NCBI GenBank assembly: GCA_023417935.1 | Contig: JAEZDY010000024.1 | Location: forward strand, 434,001 to 498,000 | Source of the DNA: Bacteroidota bacterium | Lineage (GTDB): Bacteria > Bacteroidota > Bacteroidia > Bacteroidales > Lentimicrobiaceae | Length of the DNA: 64,000 bases | Reading direction: 5' to 3' | In this document: positions 26,381 to 35,877 of the stretch, piece after piece | How positions within the stretch are numbered: the first letter of the stretch is position 1 | Layout: each line of letters opens with the position of its first letter | Translations under genes and position numbers: made by a program | Notes under the pieces: model-generated | The model's database searches: none | What the model was told of the DNA's origin: nothing | What the model saw: the letters and a program-made list of their open reading frames with translations, nothing else

Positions 26381-28309
26381 TTACGTTTTAGTAACGGCAT
26401 TCGCAGGCATTAATTGCGTTATATCCAGAACAGCTTTTACAATACCATCGGCATCAAAACCACATAGTGCGTATAAATGATCAGGCTTACCATGTGGAAT
26501 AAAATCATCAGGTATACCCAGCATGGTTATATGTCTACTGTAATGATGTTTAGTCATAAATTCAAGAACTGTATTTCCAAACCCACCTTTTAAAGTGCCA
26601 TCCTCTACTGTTATTACTCCCCCGTATGAGCTAAAGACTTCATGCAATATCTCCTCATCAATGGGCTTTAGAAAACGCATGTCGTAATGCGCTGGTACTA
26701 TATTTTTTTCGGCCAGAATGCTGATAGCTTGTTTCACAAAATTACCGGGATGCCCTAAGCTTAGGATTGCAATATCTGTGCCATCAGACACATGCCGGCC
26801 TTTTCCTGTTTGTATTTGTTCAAAGGCACGATGCCAGTTTGTACTGGCACAACTCCCTCTTGGATAGCGAATAACATAAGGTCCATTACCTGGTAGTTGT
26901 GCCGAGTACATTAAGTTTCGCAAATCCTGTCCATTCATTGGAGCTGATATGGTTAAACCGGGAATTGCATTCAAATAAGCCAGATCATAAGCACCATGGT
27001 GTGTAGGACCATCTTCGCCAACAATACCAGCTCTGTCAAGACAAAGTACTACTGGCAATTGCTGCAGGGCAACATCATGAATAATCTGGTCATAAGAGCG
27101 TTGCATAAAAGATGAGTATATATTGCAGTAAGGAATCAATCCTTCAGCAGCCATACCTGCTGCAAAAGTTACCGCATGCTGTTCAGCAATACCAACATCA
27201 AAAGCCCTGTGTGGCATTTCATTCATCATCAGGTTAAGAGAGCACCCGGTGGGCATAGCGGGGGTAATGCCTACAATCTGTTCATTTTCACGGGCCAACT
27301 CAAGAATTGTTTGCCCAAAAACATCCTGATATCTTGAAGGTGAATTTTCAGGTGTTGTATTAATAAGTTCGCCTGTTTTCTTATCAAATTTCCCCGGGGC
27401 ATGATATAGTATCTGTTGTTGCTCAGCTTTCTCAAAACCTTTACCCTTAACCGTAATGACATGCAACAGCTTAGGCCCAGGAATATCTCTAAGGTCGTGA
27501 AGCAACTTAACAAGTTTAATGACATCATGTCCGTCAACAGGTCCTAAATATCTGAAATTGAATGCTTCAAACAGATTGCAGTTATCAAAAATTGTTGATT
27601 TAACTGCCTTTGTCAATTGTTTTACTACTGAGCGGGAGTTTGAACCGTATCTTGTGTTGCCTCCCATCATGTACCATACTTTATCTTTAAGCTTCTTATA
27701 AAAGCGGGAGGTCACAATATCAATAAAATACTCACGTAACGCGCCAACGCTTTTGTCAATAGCAATGCCGTTATCATTAAGTATTACCAGCAAATTCGTA
27801 TCAGAAATGCCAGCGTTGTTAAGCGCTTCCATAGCCATGCCACCGGTTAATGCACCATCACCAATAACTGCTATATGCTGCCGGCTGTTGTTGTTCATCA
27901 GTTTTGCGGCAGTGGCCATTCCTAACGCTGCAGAAATAGAAGTTGAAGCATGGCCAACCCCGAAAGCATCATAAATGCTTTCCTGCATTCGTGGAAACCC
28001 GCTGATTCCAAACGCTTTTCTTATTGTTGAGAACTGTTCACGTCGACCGGTGATGATCTTATGAGCATAAGCCTGATGTCCAACATCCCATATTAGCTTA
28101 TCATCAGGCGTTTCAAAAACATAATGTATAGCAACAGCCAGTTCCACCGCACCAAGACTGGCACCCAGATGACCGGGGTTAGTTGAGCAAACTTCAATGA
28201 TAAATTGTCGGATTTCCTTGCATAGTTCTGGTAGCTGAGCTTCAGCCAGTTTACGCAAATCATCAGGACTATTTATTTGTTTTAAGAGAGCTCCAATACC
28301 AGGTGACAT
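26381..28309 (-). CDS. dxs: 1-deoxy-D-xylulose-5-phosphate synthase
   Basis: Dxs condenses pyruvate and glyceraldehyde 3-phosphate, using thiamine diphosphate, in the first step of the MEP pathway. The TPP motif GDGALTGGMAMEALNNAG, the catalytic-Glu segment VGIAEQHAVTFAAGMA, and the transketolase C-terminal segment are all present. I prefer the ATG at 28309 (642 residues); a TTG lies two codons upstream. A TAACTTTG -7 element about 20 bases before the ATG leaves only a short leader. It heads an operon with the AsmA-like and kinase genes. Confidence 0.96.
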   Translation of the reverse strand: MSPGIGALLKQINSPDDLRKLAEAQLPELCKEIRQFIIEVCSTNPGHLGASLGAVELAVAIHYVFETPDDKLIWDVGHQAYAHKIITGRREQFSTIRKAFGISGFPRMQESIYDAFGVGHASTSISAALGMATAAKLMNNNSRQHIAVIGDGALTGGMAMEALNNAGISDTNLLVILNDNGIAIDKSVGALREYFIDIVTSRFYKKLKDKVWYMMGGNTRYGSNSRSVVKQLTKAVKSTIFDNCNLFEAFNFRYLGPVDGHDVIKLVKLLHDLRDIPGPKLLHVITVKGKGFEKAEQQQILYHAPGKFDKKTGELINTTPENSPSRYQDVFGQTILELARENEQIVGITPAMPTGCSLNLMMNEMPHRAFDVGIAEQHAVTFAAGMAAEGLIPYCNIYSSFMQRSYDQIIHDVALQQLPVVLCLDRAGIVGEDGPTHHGAYDLAYLNAIPGLTISAPMNGQDLRNLMYSAQLPGNGPYVIRYPRGSCASTNWHRAFEQIQTGKGRHVSDGTDIAILSLGHPGNFVKQAISILAEKNIVPAHYDMRFLKPIDEEILHEVFSSYGGVITVEDGTLKGGFGNTVLEFMTKHHYSRHITMLGIPDDFIPHGKPDHLYALCGFDADGIVKAVLDITQLMPANAVTKT

Positions 28310-28327
28310 GATCAAATATTAATACCG

Positions 28328-28357
28328 CAAAGTTAACGCCAAAATGTGTTACTTTTG
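28328..28357. promoter_or_regulatory. Back-to-back promoters for dxs and trkA
   Basis: On the minus strand TAACTTTG occupies 28335 down to 28328. On the plus strand TACTTTTG occupies 28350-28357. Both are exact TAnnTTTG boxes, so the two transcription units diverge from a 30-base core. Confidence 0.6.
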
Positions 28358-28376
28358 CCCTGTTAATTTATCCATC

Positions 28377-28383
28377 AAGGAGG
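28377..28383 (+). promoter_or_regulatory. Strong ribosome binding site of trkA
   Basis: AAGGAGG ends 4 bases before the trkA ATG. Near-perfect Shine-Dalgarno sequences are otherwise rare in this window, so this one stands out and supports the chosen start. Confidence 0.6.
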
Positions 28384-28387
28384 ATAC

Positions 28388-29728
28388 ATGAATATAATTA
28401 TTGCCGGCGACGGAGAAGTTGGATTCCATCTGGCTAAAATGCTTTCCGGTGAAAACCACAATATTACAATTGTGGATCCACATCAGGAGCTCCTGAAACT
28501 GATTGAAACCCATACAGATCTTCTAACCATAACAGGCGATTCTTCTTCAATTGAAGTGCTTGAACAAGCCAATGTGAGAGGGGCTGATTTGTTGATTTCA
28601 GTAGTGCATGATGAAAAAATTAACATCACTACATGTGCCATAGGCAAAAAACTGGGTGCACGCCGTACAATTGCCCGCATTAATAATGTAGAGTACCTGA
28701 CCAATGAGAACCGGGAACTAATGCGATCATTAGGCATCGATTCAATGGTTTGTCCGGAGCGTATTGCTTCAAAGGAGATTGTTAAGTTAATCAAGCAACC
28801 CGCAGCTACTGAAATATTTGATTTCACTGATAACAAACTCTCACTTCTACTTATCAAGCTTGACGAAAAGGCTTTGGTTCTAAACAAGAGCTTAAACCAA
28901 ATAGCTTCAGAAAACCCCAAGCTCGACTTCAGGGCTGTTGCTATTCATCGAAATAACAAGACAATTATTCCTAAAGGTGATGATGTTTTCAAGCTAAATG
29001 ACCTTGCCTATGTTATAACCAAGCCTCAGGGTATTGATTCATTAATGCGCTTAGGTGGGAAAGAAATTGTTGAAATAAGAAATGTTATGATTGTAGGCGG
29101 TGGTAGGATTGGCAGGAAGACTGCACAACTGCTTGAAAGAGAAATGAACGTTAAGCTGATTGAAATGGATAAGGATCGTGCCTTTGACCTTATTGATCAG
29201 CTTGAAAAAACGCTCATTATCAACGCCGATGCGCGTGATATAGAGCTTCTTGAAGATGAAGGCATAAGGAATATGGATGCATTCATCGCTGTAACTGATG
29301 ACTACGAAACCAACATTTTAACATGTTTGCTCGCTCAGCGCTTTGGGGTGAAACGAGTTATACCTTTAGTTGAGAATATTGACTACATAAGCATCTCACA
29401 GAGCATTGGTATAGAAACTGTTATCAATAAAAAACTCATAACTGCATCCTACATTGTGGGATTTACAATGAACGCTGATGTTAAATCAACAAAATGCCTT
29501 AGCGGTGTTGATGCTGAAGTATTTGAATTTTTGGTAAAACCAGGCTCTGTTGCCACTAAAAAGCAGATCAAACAACTTGATTGTCCCAGAGGAAGCATTA
29601 TCGGCGGCATCGTTAGAGGAGATACCAGTTTTATTGCCATTGGCGACTTCCAGATAAAAGAAGGTGATACGGTTGTTATATTCGCATTACCCGAAGCTGT
29701 AAGCAGAGTCCAGAACCTCTTTAATTAA
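28388..29728 (+). CDS. trkA: Trk system potassium uptake protein TrkA
   Basis: TrkA is the cytoplasmic regulatory subunit that gates TrkH by NAD(H)/ATP binding. The 446 residues contain two RCK units. The first NAD-binding site is IIAGDGEVGFHLAKML (residues 3-18), and the second is MIVGGGRIGRKTAQLLE near 235. Each is followed by a TrkA-C domain (about 140-220 and 365-446). It has its own promoter and Shine-Dalgarno and lies 12 bases upstream of trkH. Confidence 0.96.
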   Translation: MNIIIAGDGEVGFHLAKMLSGENHNITIVDPHQELLKLIETHTDLLTITGDSSSIEVLEQANVRGADLLISVVHDEKINITTCAIGKKLGARRTIARINNVEYLTNENRELMRSLGIDSMVCPERIASKEIVKLIKQPAATEIFDFTDNKLSLLLIKLDEKALVLNKSLNQIASENPKLDFRAVAIHRNNKTIIPKGDDVFKLNDLAYVITKPQGIDSLMRLGGKEIVEIRNVMIVGGGRIGRKTAQLLEREMNVKLIEMDKDRAFDLIDQLEKTLIINADARDIELLEDEGIRNMDAFIAVTDDYETNILTCLLAQRFGVKRVIPLVENIDYISISQSIGIETVINKKLITASYIVGFTMNADVKSTKCLSGVDAEVFEFLVKPGSVATKKQIKQLDCPRGSIIGGIVRGDTSFIAIGDFQIKEGDTVVIFALPEAVSRVQNLFN

Positions 29729-29740
29729 TATCAGTATAGC

Positions 29741-31240
29741 ATGAGCACTATTCGTGATATAAACAGGTATGCTATACTAAAAGTGCTTGGAGTACTGCTT
29801 ATTATTGAAGGTCTGTTTATGTTGTTAAGCCTTGTTCCTTCAGCATGGTATGACCAACAATGTTTATCAAACCTTAAATTACTTGATCCAACACACGATT
29901 TCCTTCCGTTATTAATTTCAGGTGTGATTGCTCTAACTATCGGAAGTTCACTTTATCTGTTTAACCGAAATCTTGATCAGAATAGTATTGGCAAGCGTGA
30001 AGGTTATATAATTGTATCTTTATCGTGGGTGGCAATCTCTATATTTGGAGCCTTACCATTTATGTTAAGTGGCGTGACCACCAACTACACAGATGCTTTC
30101 TTTGAAACCATGTCAGGGTTCACCACCACAGGTGCATCAATCTTTTCTGATATTGAAGCTTTACCAAAGGGCATACTCTTTTGGCGTGCTCTTACACAAT
30201 GGATAGGAGGTATGGGAATTATTGTACTTTCACTGGCAGTGCTGCCTATTTTAGGTATTGGAGGAATGCAGTTATTTGTTGCGGAAGTTCCCGGTGTAAC
30301 ACCCGATAAGCTTACACCCCGTATTACACAAACTGCAAAGAACCTATGGGTAATATACGTTGCATTGACATTATTCTGTACTGCCTTTCTTATATTCGGA
30401 GGGTTAAGTATTTATGATGCACTTTGTCACTCTTTCACTACATTGTCAACCGGGGGATTTGGCACAAAGAATGACTCTGTGGCTAGCTTTTCACCATATC
30501 TGCAGATGGTGTTGATTGTTTTTATGTATCTGGCTGGTATAAATTTCTCGCTCCACTTTTTCGCGTTAAAGCGCAGATTTAAATACATTTTTAGTAATGA
30601 AGAACTAAAGAATTACACCTATATCATATTACTATCTACGGTAATTATTACAGGGGCACTGCTCATTCTGAAAAATGTGGCTTTTGGTAAGGCACTCATT
30701 GATTCCCTGTTTCAGGTTGTTTCAATCATAACAACAACTGGCTTTGTTAGTGCTGATTATCTTACCTGGCCAACGTATGCCTGGCTGATCATATTTCTGC
30801 TTATGTTTATTGGTGGGTGCGCAGGTTCAACTGGTGGAGGGATAAAGATTGTAAGAATTGTATTATTGTTTAAAAACAGCAAGCTTGAGTTAAAAAGGCT
30901 TATTCATCCACAGGCATTGATACCGGTTAGGTTGAACGGTAAATCTATTCCCCAGCATATTATATTCAATGTTCTGGCTTTCTTTTTAATCTACATAGTC
31001 ATTTTTGCCATGGGCTCATTAGCCGTTTCAATGATGGGTCTTGATTTTGAATCATCAATAGGCGCAGTTGCTGCAAGCCTTGGTAATATTGGACCTGGAA
31101 TAGGCACTGTAGGGCCAGTATTAAACTTTTCACTTGTGCCTGATGCAGGAAAGTGGCTCCTTGCTTTTTTAATGCTTCTTGGCCGTTTGGAATTGTTTAC
31201 AGTCCTCATTCTTTTTTCTGCAGCATTTTGGAATAAGTAG
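29741..31240 (+). CDS. trkH: Trk potassium uptake channel TrkH
   Basis: TrkH is the potassium-conducting membrane subunit. The 499 residues hold ten or more helices and four pore loops with Gly selectivity residues: TTTGASIF, STGGFGTKN, TTTGFVSAD, and GNIGPGIGTVG. The K-channel-like CAGSTGGGIKI stretch follows the third loop. It directly follows trkA. The two genes make a complete potassium uptake system. Confidence 0.96.
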   Translation: MSTIRDINRYAILKVLGVLLIIEGLFMLLSLVPSAWYDQQCLSNLKLLDPTHDFLPLLISGVIALTIGSSLYLFNRNLDQNSIGKREGYIIVSLSWVAISIFGALPFMLSGVTTNYTDAFFETMSGFTTTGASIFSDIEALPKGILFWRALTQWIGGMGIIVLSLAVLPILGIGGMQLFVAEVPGVTPDKLTPRITQTAKNLWVIYVALTLFCTAFLIFGGLSIYDALCHSFTTLSTGGFGTKNDSVASFSPYLQMVLIVFMYLAGINFSLHFFALKRRFKYIFSNEELKNYTYIILLSTVIITGALLILKNVAFGKALIDSLFQVVSIITTTGFVSADYLTWPTYAWLIIFLLMFIGGCAGSTGGGIKIVRIVLLFKNSKLELKRLIHPQALIPVRLNGKSIPQHIIFNVLAFFLIYIVIFAMGSLAVSMMGLDFESSIGAVAASLGNIGPGIGTVGPVLNFSLVPDAGKWLLAFLMLLGRLELFTVLILFSAAFWNK

Positions 31241-31262
31241 TAAAAAATGCATCAATTCTTAT

Positions 31263-31270
31263 TACCTTTG
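31263..31270 (+). promoter_or_regulatory. Candidate -7 element of the EEP-family gene
   Basis: TACCTTTG matches TAnnTTTG and lies 20 bases before the ATG at 31291. It suggests the gene is transcribed separately from trkAH. Confidence 0.45.
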
Positions 31271-31290
31271 ATTTAATCAATCATTAAGTC

Positions 31291-32337
31291 ATGTTCTTAA
31301 AGATAATCAAGACTTTACTGCTATTTATTTTTATAGTAGTTCTGTTGTTTGCCGGTTTCCTGGGGTGGCAAACATACTTTGAATTTAAGCCGGCAACTGA
31401 AGATGTGCTCCTCCTCAATACCGAAGCTCCTGCTATTAATGATACTTTGACGCTGGTGACATGGAATACTGGATATTCAGGACTTGGGGCCGACATGGAT
31501 TTCTTTTATGAAGGTGGCAAAATGGTACGTCCGCTACATGATCAGTATGAGAAATACCGGAATGCTGTATTGAAAAGGATAATTTCTTTTGATACAGCAG
31601 CATTCATACTACTACAGGAGGTTGATACACTTTCACGGCGGAGCTACTATGAAAACCAATTCAGGTCAATTACTGAAAGTATGCCCGACTTCAGAAGTTA
31701 CTTTGGCGTAAATTACAATGCCTGGGTACCTGTTCCTCCTAAGAGTCCAATGGGCAAGGTTAGAAGCGGATTAGTTACATTAAGCAAGTTCCCGCCCTCA
31801 TCTGTGAAAAGAGTTTCTTACGAATCGTCATATAGTTGGCCAATGCGCTTGTTCCAGTTAAAGCGCTGTTATCTGGAAACACGTTACAATACCATGGATG
31901 GAAAGGAGCTTGTGCTTATTAATACGCACAACTCAGCATTTGGCGATGCAGCTACTCTGAGGGAAAAAGAATTAAGTACCTTGAAATCAAGAATGATTGA
32001 TGAATATGAAAAGGGCAATTACGTGATAATTGGTGGCGACTGGAATCAAAACCCTCCTACATTTGATTCAACTGTTGTTTTAACAGTTTACAAATCAAAA
32101 ACAATAAAACCCGGTATTCCTGTAGATTTCACTCCTCAAGGGTGGAAATATGCCTACGATCCATTGCATACGACTAACCGCGATGTGAACATTTCGTATA
32201 AGGAAGGGGAAACTGTTACAACCCTGATTGACTTCTTTGTCTTATCACCAAATGTAAATCTTCAATATGTAAAGACTGTGTTAACAGGTTTCTCTGAGGC
32301 TGATCATCAACCTGTTGTAATGAGGGTTGATATTTAA
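31291..32337 (+). CDS. Endonuclease/exonuclease/phosphatase (EEP) family protein
   Basis: The 348 residues start with a membrane helix (about 4-26), so the catalytic domain probably faces the periplasm. EEP active-site motifs appear in order: TWNTGYSG, LLQEVDT (metal-binding Glu), INTHNSAFGD, GGDWNQNPP (catalytic Asp/Asn) and SEADHQPV (final Asp-His). The family includes DNases, sphingomyelinases and phosphoinositide phosphatases. The membrane anchor makes a lipid or extracytoplasmic phosphodiester substrate more likely than genomic DNA, but this is inference. Confidence 0.88.
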   Translation: MFLKIIKTLLLFIFIVVLLFAGFLGWQTYFEFKPATEDVLLLNTEAPAINDTLTLVTWNTGYSGLGADMDFFYEGGKMVRPLHDQYEKYRNAVLKRIISFDTAAFILLQEVDTLSRRSYYENQFRSITESMPDFRSYFGVNYNAWVPVPPKSPMGKVRSGLVTLSKFPPSSVKRVSYESSYSWPMRLFQLKRCYLETRYNTMDGKELVLINTHNSAFGDAATLREKELSTLKSRMIDEYEKGNYVIIGGDWNQNPPTFDSTVVLTVYKSKTIKPGIPVDFTPQGWKYAYDPLHTTNRDVNISYKEGETVTTLIDFFVLSPNVNLQYVKTVLTGFSEADHQPVVMRVDI

Positions 32338-32342
32338 AGGTT

Positions 32343-32365
32343 AAAGGCGACAGCGCTTTTCTTTT
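32343..32365 (+). terminator. Probable intrinsic terminator
   Basis: AAAGGCG (32343-32349) pairs with CGCTTTT (32354-32360), with one G-T pair and an ACAG loop, followed by CTTTT. It lies just after the EEP gene. Confidence 0.6.
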
Positions 32366-32483
32366 AGTTTACTTAAACGATTCATTGTAAACAGGCGAAT
32401 TATGTTTTGACTATTAGTCAGATAGTGGATAGTTGTTCTTTTGTAAATTATCAGTTTTAGCAGAGATGTTTTATGGCTAATTG

Positions 32484-33851
32484 TCAGATGTAAAACAAAT
32501 CAGAAGCAATACCATCAGCTAATAGCTTGCCTTGATTTGTGAGAGTGAATTGATTATCTGATCTTTCCAGAAGTGCCTGATTAATCCATTTTACTGATTG
32601 TTCAATAAAATAGCTTTCGTACTTTGTTCCGAATTGATTGCTAATTACACCTGAATCACAACCCCACATTGTGCGCAATCCGGTCATTACATATTCATTA
32701 TACCTGTTTGTGATGGAAAGTTCTTCGTGCTCAGCAGGGATTACATCATTTTTGATAGCATTCAGGTATTCATTAACTGATGATACATTCCACTGTCTGA
32801 TTGAACCACTGAACGAATGTGCTGATGGCCCAAACCCTAAATAGGTGGTCGCTTTCCAATAGGAGAGATTATGCCTGGCAAAATGACCGGGCAGGCAGAA
32901 GTTGGATATTTCGTAGTGAAGGTAATTGTGATCATGCATGAATTGCATGAGTATTTCAAATTGCTCTGATGCCTGCTTTTCGTCAACGGGTTTTACTTCT
33001 CCTTTTTCAATAAGATTAAATAGGGGAGTGCGTGGTTCAACTGTAAGGGCATAAGCCGACAAGTGTGGAATTGATAAACCTGCAAATACTTCCAGATTTT
33101 TGATCCACTGCTCGTTGCTGAGCGTTGGAATGCCATAAATAAGATCGATAGTAAGATCAGGAAAGCCATGTTCCCTTGCAAGTTGGATGCAATTTAAAGC
33201 TTTTTCTGCTGAATGTACCCTGTTAAGATATTCGAGGTCATCATCCCTGAATGACTGAATACCGATGCTTAGCCTGTTGATTCCTAATTGTTTCCAAAAC
33301 AGAAGGTTGTCAACAGTAATATCATCAGGATTGGCCTCGATTGTTATTTCAGCATCCTTTGAAATATTATAGTTGTGGTAAGCAGTGCTAAAGAGTTTTT
33401 CAAGCAGTTGTTTTTCCAGCAATGAAGGTGTCCCTCCGCCCAGGTAGAGGGTTTCAATAGATTGCACTGAAGCAGGGTAAACAAAATTAGAAGTTTGCTT
33501 ACCAGTGTTGTTTTCATTGTCATTAGTTTGCTTACCGGTAATATTTTCGATGTCAGTGGTTTTCTTACCGGCAGTATTCTCAATGTTAGTAGAATGCTTA
33601 CCGATAGTTTTTTCAATGTCAGTAGTTTTTTTATCGGAAGTATTTTCAATGTTAGAAGTACGATTAGAAACTGGTTGGTCCTGAATATATGAAATACCCT
33701 GTTGATTGATATTATTTGAAGCCCTGATCTCCATTTCACGACAAATTGCAGCAATCATTTCTGGTGCGCTTTTACGGGATACAACTGAAAAGAAGTTGCA
33801 GTAGCTGCACTTTTGCCGGCAGTAGGGGATATGGATATATATGCCAGCCAT
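32484..33851 (-). CDS. hemW: Radical SAM protein HemW with a tandem-repeat insertion
   Basis: HemW is a HemN relative acting as a heme chaperone rather than as coproporphyrinogen oxidase. The 4Fe-4S/SAM motif is C11xxxC15xxC18 (HIPYCRQKCSYCNFFS). LYLGGGTPSLL, SIGIQSFRDDDLEYLNR and the HemN C-terminal domain follow. The protein has 455 residues, longer than usual for the family. The excess is explained by an insertion at about residues 45-128 whose core is five 11-residue repeats. Outside it the core seems intact, so I expect it to be functional. It is the last gene of the MATE-GT2-GT9-DagK operon. Confidence 0.9.
   Translation of the reverse strand: MAGIYIHIPYCRQKCSYCNFFSVVSRKSAPEMIAAICREMEIRASNNINQQGISYIQDQPVSNRTSNIENTSDKKTTDIEKTIGKHSTNIENTAGKKTTDIENITGKQTNDNENNTGKQTSNFVYPASVQSIETLYLGGGTPSLLEKQLLEKLFSTAYHNYNISKDAEITIEANPDDITVDNLLFWKQLGINRLSIGIQSFRDDDLEYLNRVHSAEKALNCIQLAREHGFPDLTIDLIYGIPTLSNEQWIKNLEVFAGLSIPHLSAYALTVEPRTPLFNLIEKGEVKPVDEKQASEQFEILMQFMHDHNYLHYEISNFCLPGHFARHNLSYWKATTYLGFGPSAHSFSGSIRQWNVSSVNEYLNAIKNDVIPAEHEELSITNRYNEYVMTGLRTMWGCDSGVISNQFGTKYESYFIEQSVKWINQALLERSDNQFTLTNQGKLLADGIASDLFYI
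33489..33653 (-). repeat. Five 33-bp in-frame repeats inside hemW
   Basis: Residues 67-121 of HemW are five 11-residue units: NIENTSDKKTT, DIEKTIGKHST, NIENTAGKKTT, DIENITGKQTN and DNENNTGKQTS. All are hydrophilic and likely disordered. The array sits between the first helix after the FeS motif and the LYLGGGTPS strand. Confidence 0.9.
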
Positions 33852-33857
33852 GGTAAA

Positions 33858-34796
33858 TTAGTCTTTACCGGTTACAATGGTTACACAGCGGGGCATAATT
33901 TCAAACGTCATAGGTGTATGACCCAGTGATTCACCATCTGTTTCAAGATAAAGCGGTGGATCGGACTCAATCTTAACCACCTGCCCGCGAAATTGCTTGA
34001 CCTGTTGAAGCTTTACATAAGATCCATCATATAGTTTCGTCACATTACGTATAACCGTCATACGGCTTACACGGGTGATCAATGTTATATCGAAAAGTCC
34101 ATCGTCGGCTATAGCCTCAGGAGCCTGCTTCATCCCTCCACCATTGAACTGGCAGATGGCAACGCTCATGCTGAAGATATCCTCATTTACAGGCTTACCA
34201 TCGATAATCAGGTTGGTTACTACCGACTTGAAGACAAGTAAGCTGGTAAACAGGTTGATTACGTAAGAGAAGGGGCCACTTTTCCCTTCACGTTTCTGCT
34301 TGTTGGTCTTTTTGGCAACTATAGCATCAAAACCAATACCTGCCATATTAATGAAATACCTGTCATGGTTTTTTTCATCCGTTGTATAAGTAACCTTACC
34401 AATATCCTGCCTGAATGTTCTGCCACGGGCAATAATATCAATAGCTTGCTTGTATCCCGGAAGGATGTTAAATGATCGTCCCCAGTCGTTACCTGTGCCA
34501 ACAGGAATCATTGCAATAGTAATTTCGTCGGGAGCAAAACGTTTTTGACAGAATATGCCGTTTATCACTTCATTGAGTGTTCCATCGCCTCCTACAACTA
34601 TTATCTTGCGGAAACCTGCTTCAATGTATTTCTTCGAAAGTTTCACAGCATGGTTGGGGGCATCAGTAAAAACACTGGTAAAAGAAAGTCCTGCTTCAGT
34701 TAGTAACCGGGCAATTTCAAGCCAGTCCTTCTCACCTTTGCGCCTGCCGGCATTAGGATTCACAATTACAAACCACTCATTACCTGATACCTTCAT
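33858..34796 (-). CDS. Diacylglycerol/lipid kinase (DagK-like) family protein
   Basis: The 312 residues begin with the nucleotide-binding segment NPNAGRRKGEKDW. The DAGK catalytic motif VVGGDGTLNEVING follows, then IPVGTGNDWGRSF, and a YegS-like C-terminal half with DGLFDITLI. These soluble lipid kinases phosphorylate diacylglycerol, sphingosine-like or other lipids using ATP; the substrate is not determinable here. It lies 6 bases upstream of hemW and 4 bases after the GT9 gene, in an operon suggesting envelope lipid work. Confidence 0.9.
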   Translation of the reverse strand: MKVSGNEWFVIVNPNAGRRKGEKDWLEIARLLTEAGLSFTSVFTDAPNHAVKLSKKYIEAGFRKIIVVGGDGTLNEVINGIFCQKRFAPDEITIAMIPVGTGNDWGRSFNILPGYKQAIDIIARGRTFRQDIGKVTYTTDEKNHDRYFINMAGIGFDAIVAKKTNKQKREGKSGPFSYVINLFTSLLVFKSVVTNLIIDGKPVNEDIFSMSVAICQFNGGGMKQAPEAIADDGLFDITLITRVSRMTVIRNVTKLYDGSYVKLQQVKQFRGQVVKIESDPPLYLETDGESLGHTPMTFEIMPRCVTIVTGKD

Positions 34797-34800
34797 GCAG

Positions 34801-35877
34801 CTATTTTTTCAAATTAGTATTTAAAACCATCGCAACAATCTTTTGTTGCACCTGATCAACAGTAATTGACTTCATGCAGTCACACTCATTGAGTTTCCTG
34901 CACTTCTCACATTCTATATCCTTTACAATATATGCTGCACTTGTGCCTAGCGGCGCCCATCGGCCAGGATGCATTGGCTTGATTGGCGGATAAAGCCCAA
35001 CTACAATCTTGCCAAGCGCTGAAGCAATATGCAATGGACCTGTTGAGCCGGCAACCAGAACATCGGCTGAATCAATGAATTCAATAAATTGGGATAGACT
35101 GAACATGCCCGTAACATCGCTTACATTGCCTGCCAATTCAAAGAATCCTTCTTTATGAAGCATATCACCTTCGGCGCGGGTTCCAGTAATAAAAACCTTG
35201 AATCTCCTACCATTAATGCCTTGAGAATCTTCAGTAAGACACTTGGCCAGACTTGCATAATTATTTAATCCCCACTCACGGGCGCTCCCTTTTGAGCGGG
35301 GGTGAAGAATAACATTGATGAAATTATGATCCATGAAACCTGCAACAGATTGGCCCGTGAGTTTTGGTGCGCTAAAGCCATATAAAGCAGATATTTCGTT
35401 AACTGCAGGGAGCCTGAATGGATTCTCCTCTGATTGGCCTTTTTTTAAAACCGGGGCTGCAAGTTTGATATTCAGGATAGCTTCGTGGAACTCAGAGTTT
35501 TTGCGTGAGAGCGGTACTAAAATATTACAATCAAGCCAATGATACCATCTGCCGGTACTGCCAAGTCTGTTTGGAATGCCTGCTGTTACAGCAAGGCGTG
35601 ATATTTGCCTGTTTGGGAATACATGGATGATCAAATCAGCACCTAGGGCTCGTAACTCCTTAGCTGAATCTTTATCATTAAGTTCTTTAAGATCCTGCCA
35701 ATCGATAAATTCATCCACATGGACACATGAACTTATAATATCACGAGTGTATGGCATACCAAGAAAACTGAGCCTGACATCGGGAAAGCTTTTTTTAATT
35801 AAACCAGCAAGAGGTAATGTGAGCATCACATCCCCAATACTGTCAGTGCGGCTTAAAATAATGTGTTTAGGCTTCAT
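34801..35877 (-). CDS. Family 9 glycosyltransferase (heptosyltransferase-like)
   Basis: This 358-residue GT-B enzyme resembles the heptosyltransferases of LPS core assembly. ILSRTDSIGDVMLTLPLAGL forms the N-terminal sugar-acceptor side. LHPRSKGSAREW and a late AGSTGPLHIASALGK motif bind the nucleotide sugar. A cysteine-rich segment near the C-terminus (IECEKCRKLNECDCM) is seen in some GT9 proteins. The stop of the upstream GT2 gene directly abuts its ATG. Cytoplasmic, probably building LPS core. Confidence 0.9.
   Translation of the reverse strand: MKPKHIILSRTDSIGDVMLTLPLAGLIKKSFPDVRLSFLGMPYTRDIISSCVHVDEFIDWQDLKELNDKDSAKELRALGADLIIHVFPNRQISRLAVTAGIPNRLGSTGRWYHWLDCNILVPLSRKNSEFHEAILNIKLAAPVLKKGQSEENPFRLPAVNEISALYGFSAPKLTGQSVAGFMDHNFINVILHPRSKGSAREWGLNNYASLAKCLTEDSQGINGRRFKVFITGTRAEGDMLHKEGFFELAGNVSDVTGMFSLSQFIEFIDSADVLVAGSTGPLHIASALGKIVVGLYPPIKPMHPGRWAPLGTSAAYIVKDIECEKCRKLNECDCMKSITVDQVQQKIVAMVLNTNLKK

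Noticed and set aside
33489..33692. Plus-strand frame of 65 codons opposite the hemW repeats
   Set aside because: It is created by the repeat on the other strand; hemW motifs on both sides make the minus strand the real gene.
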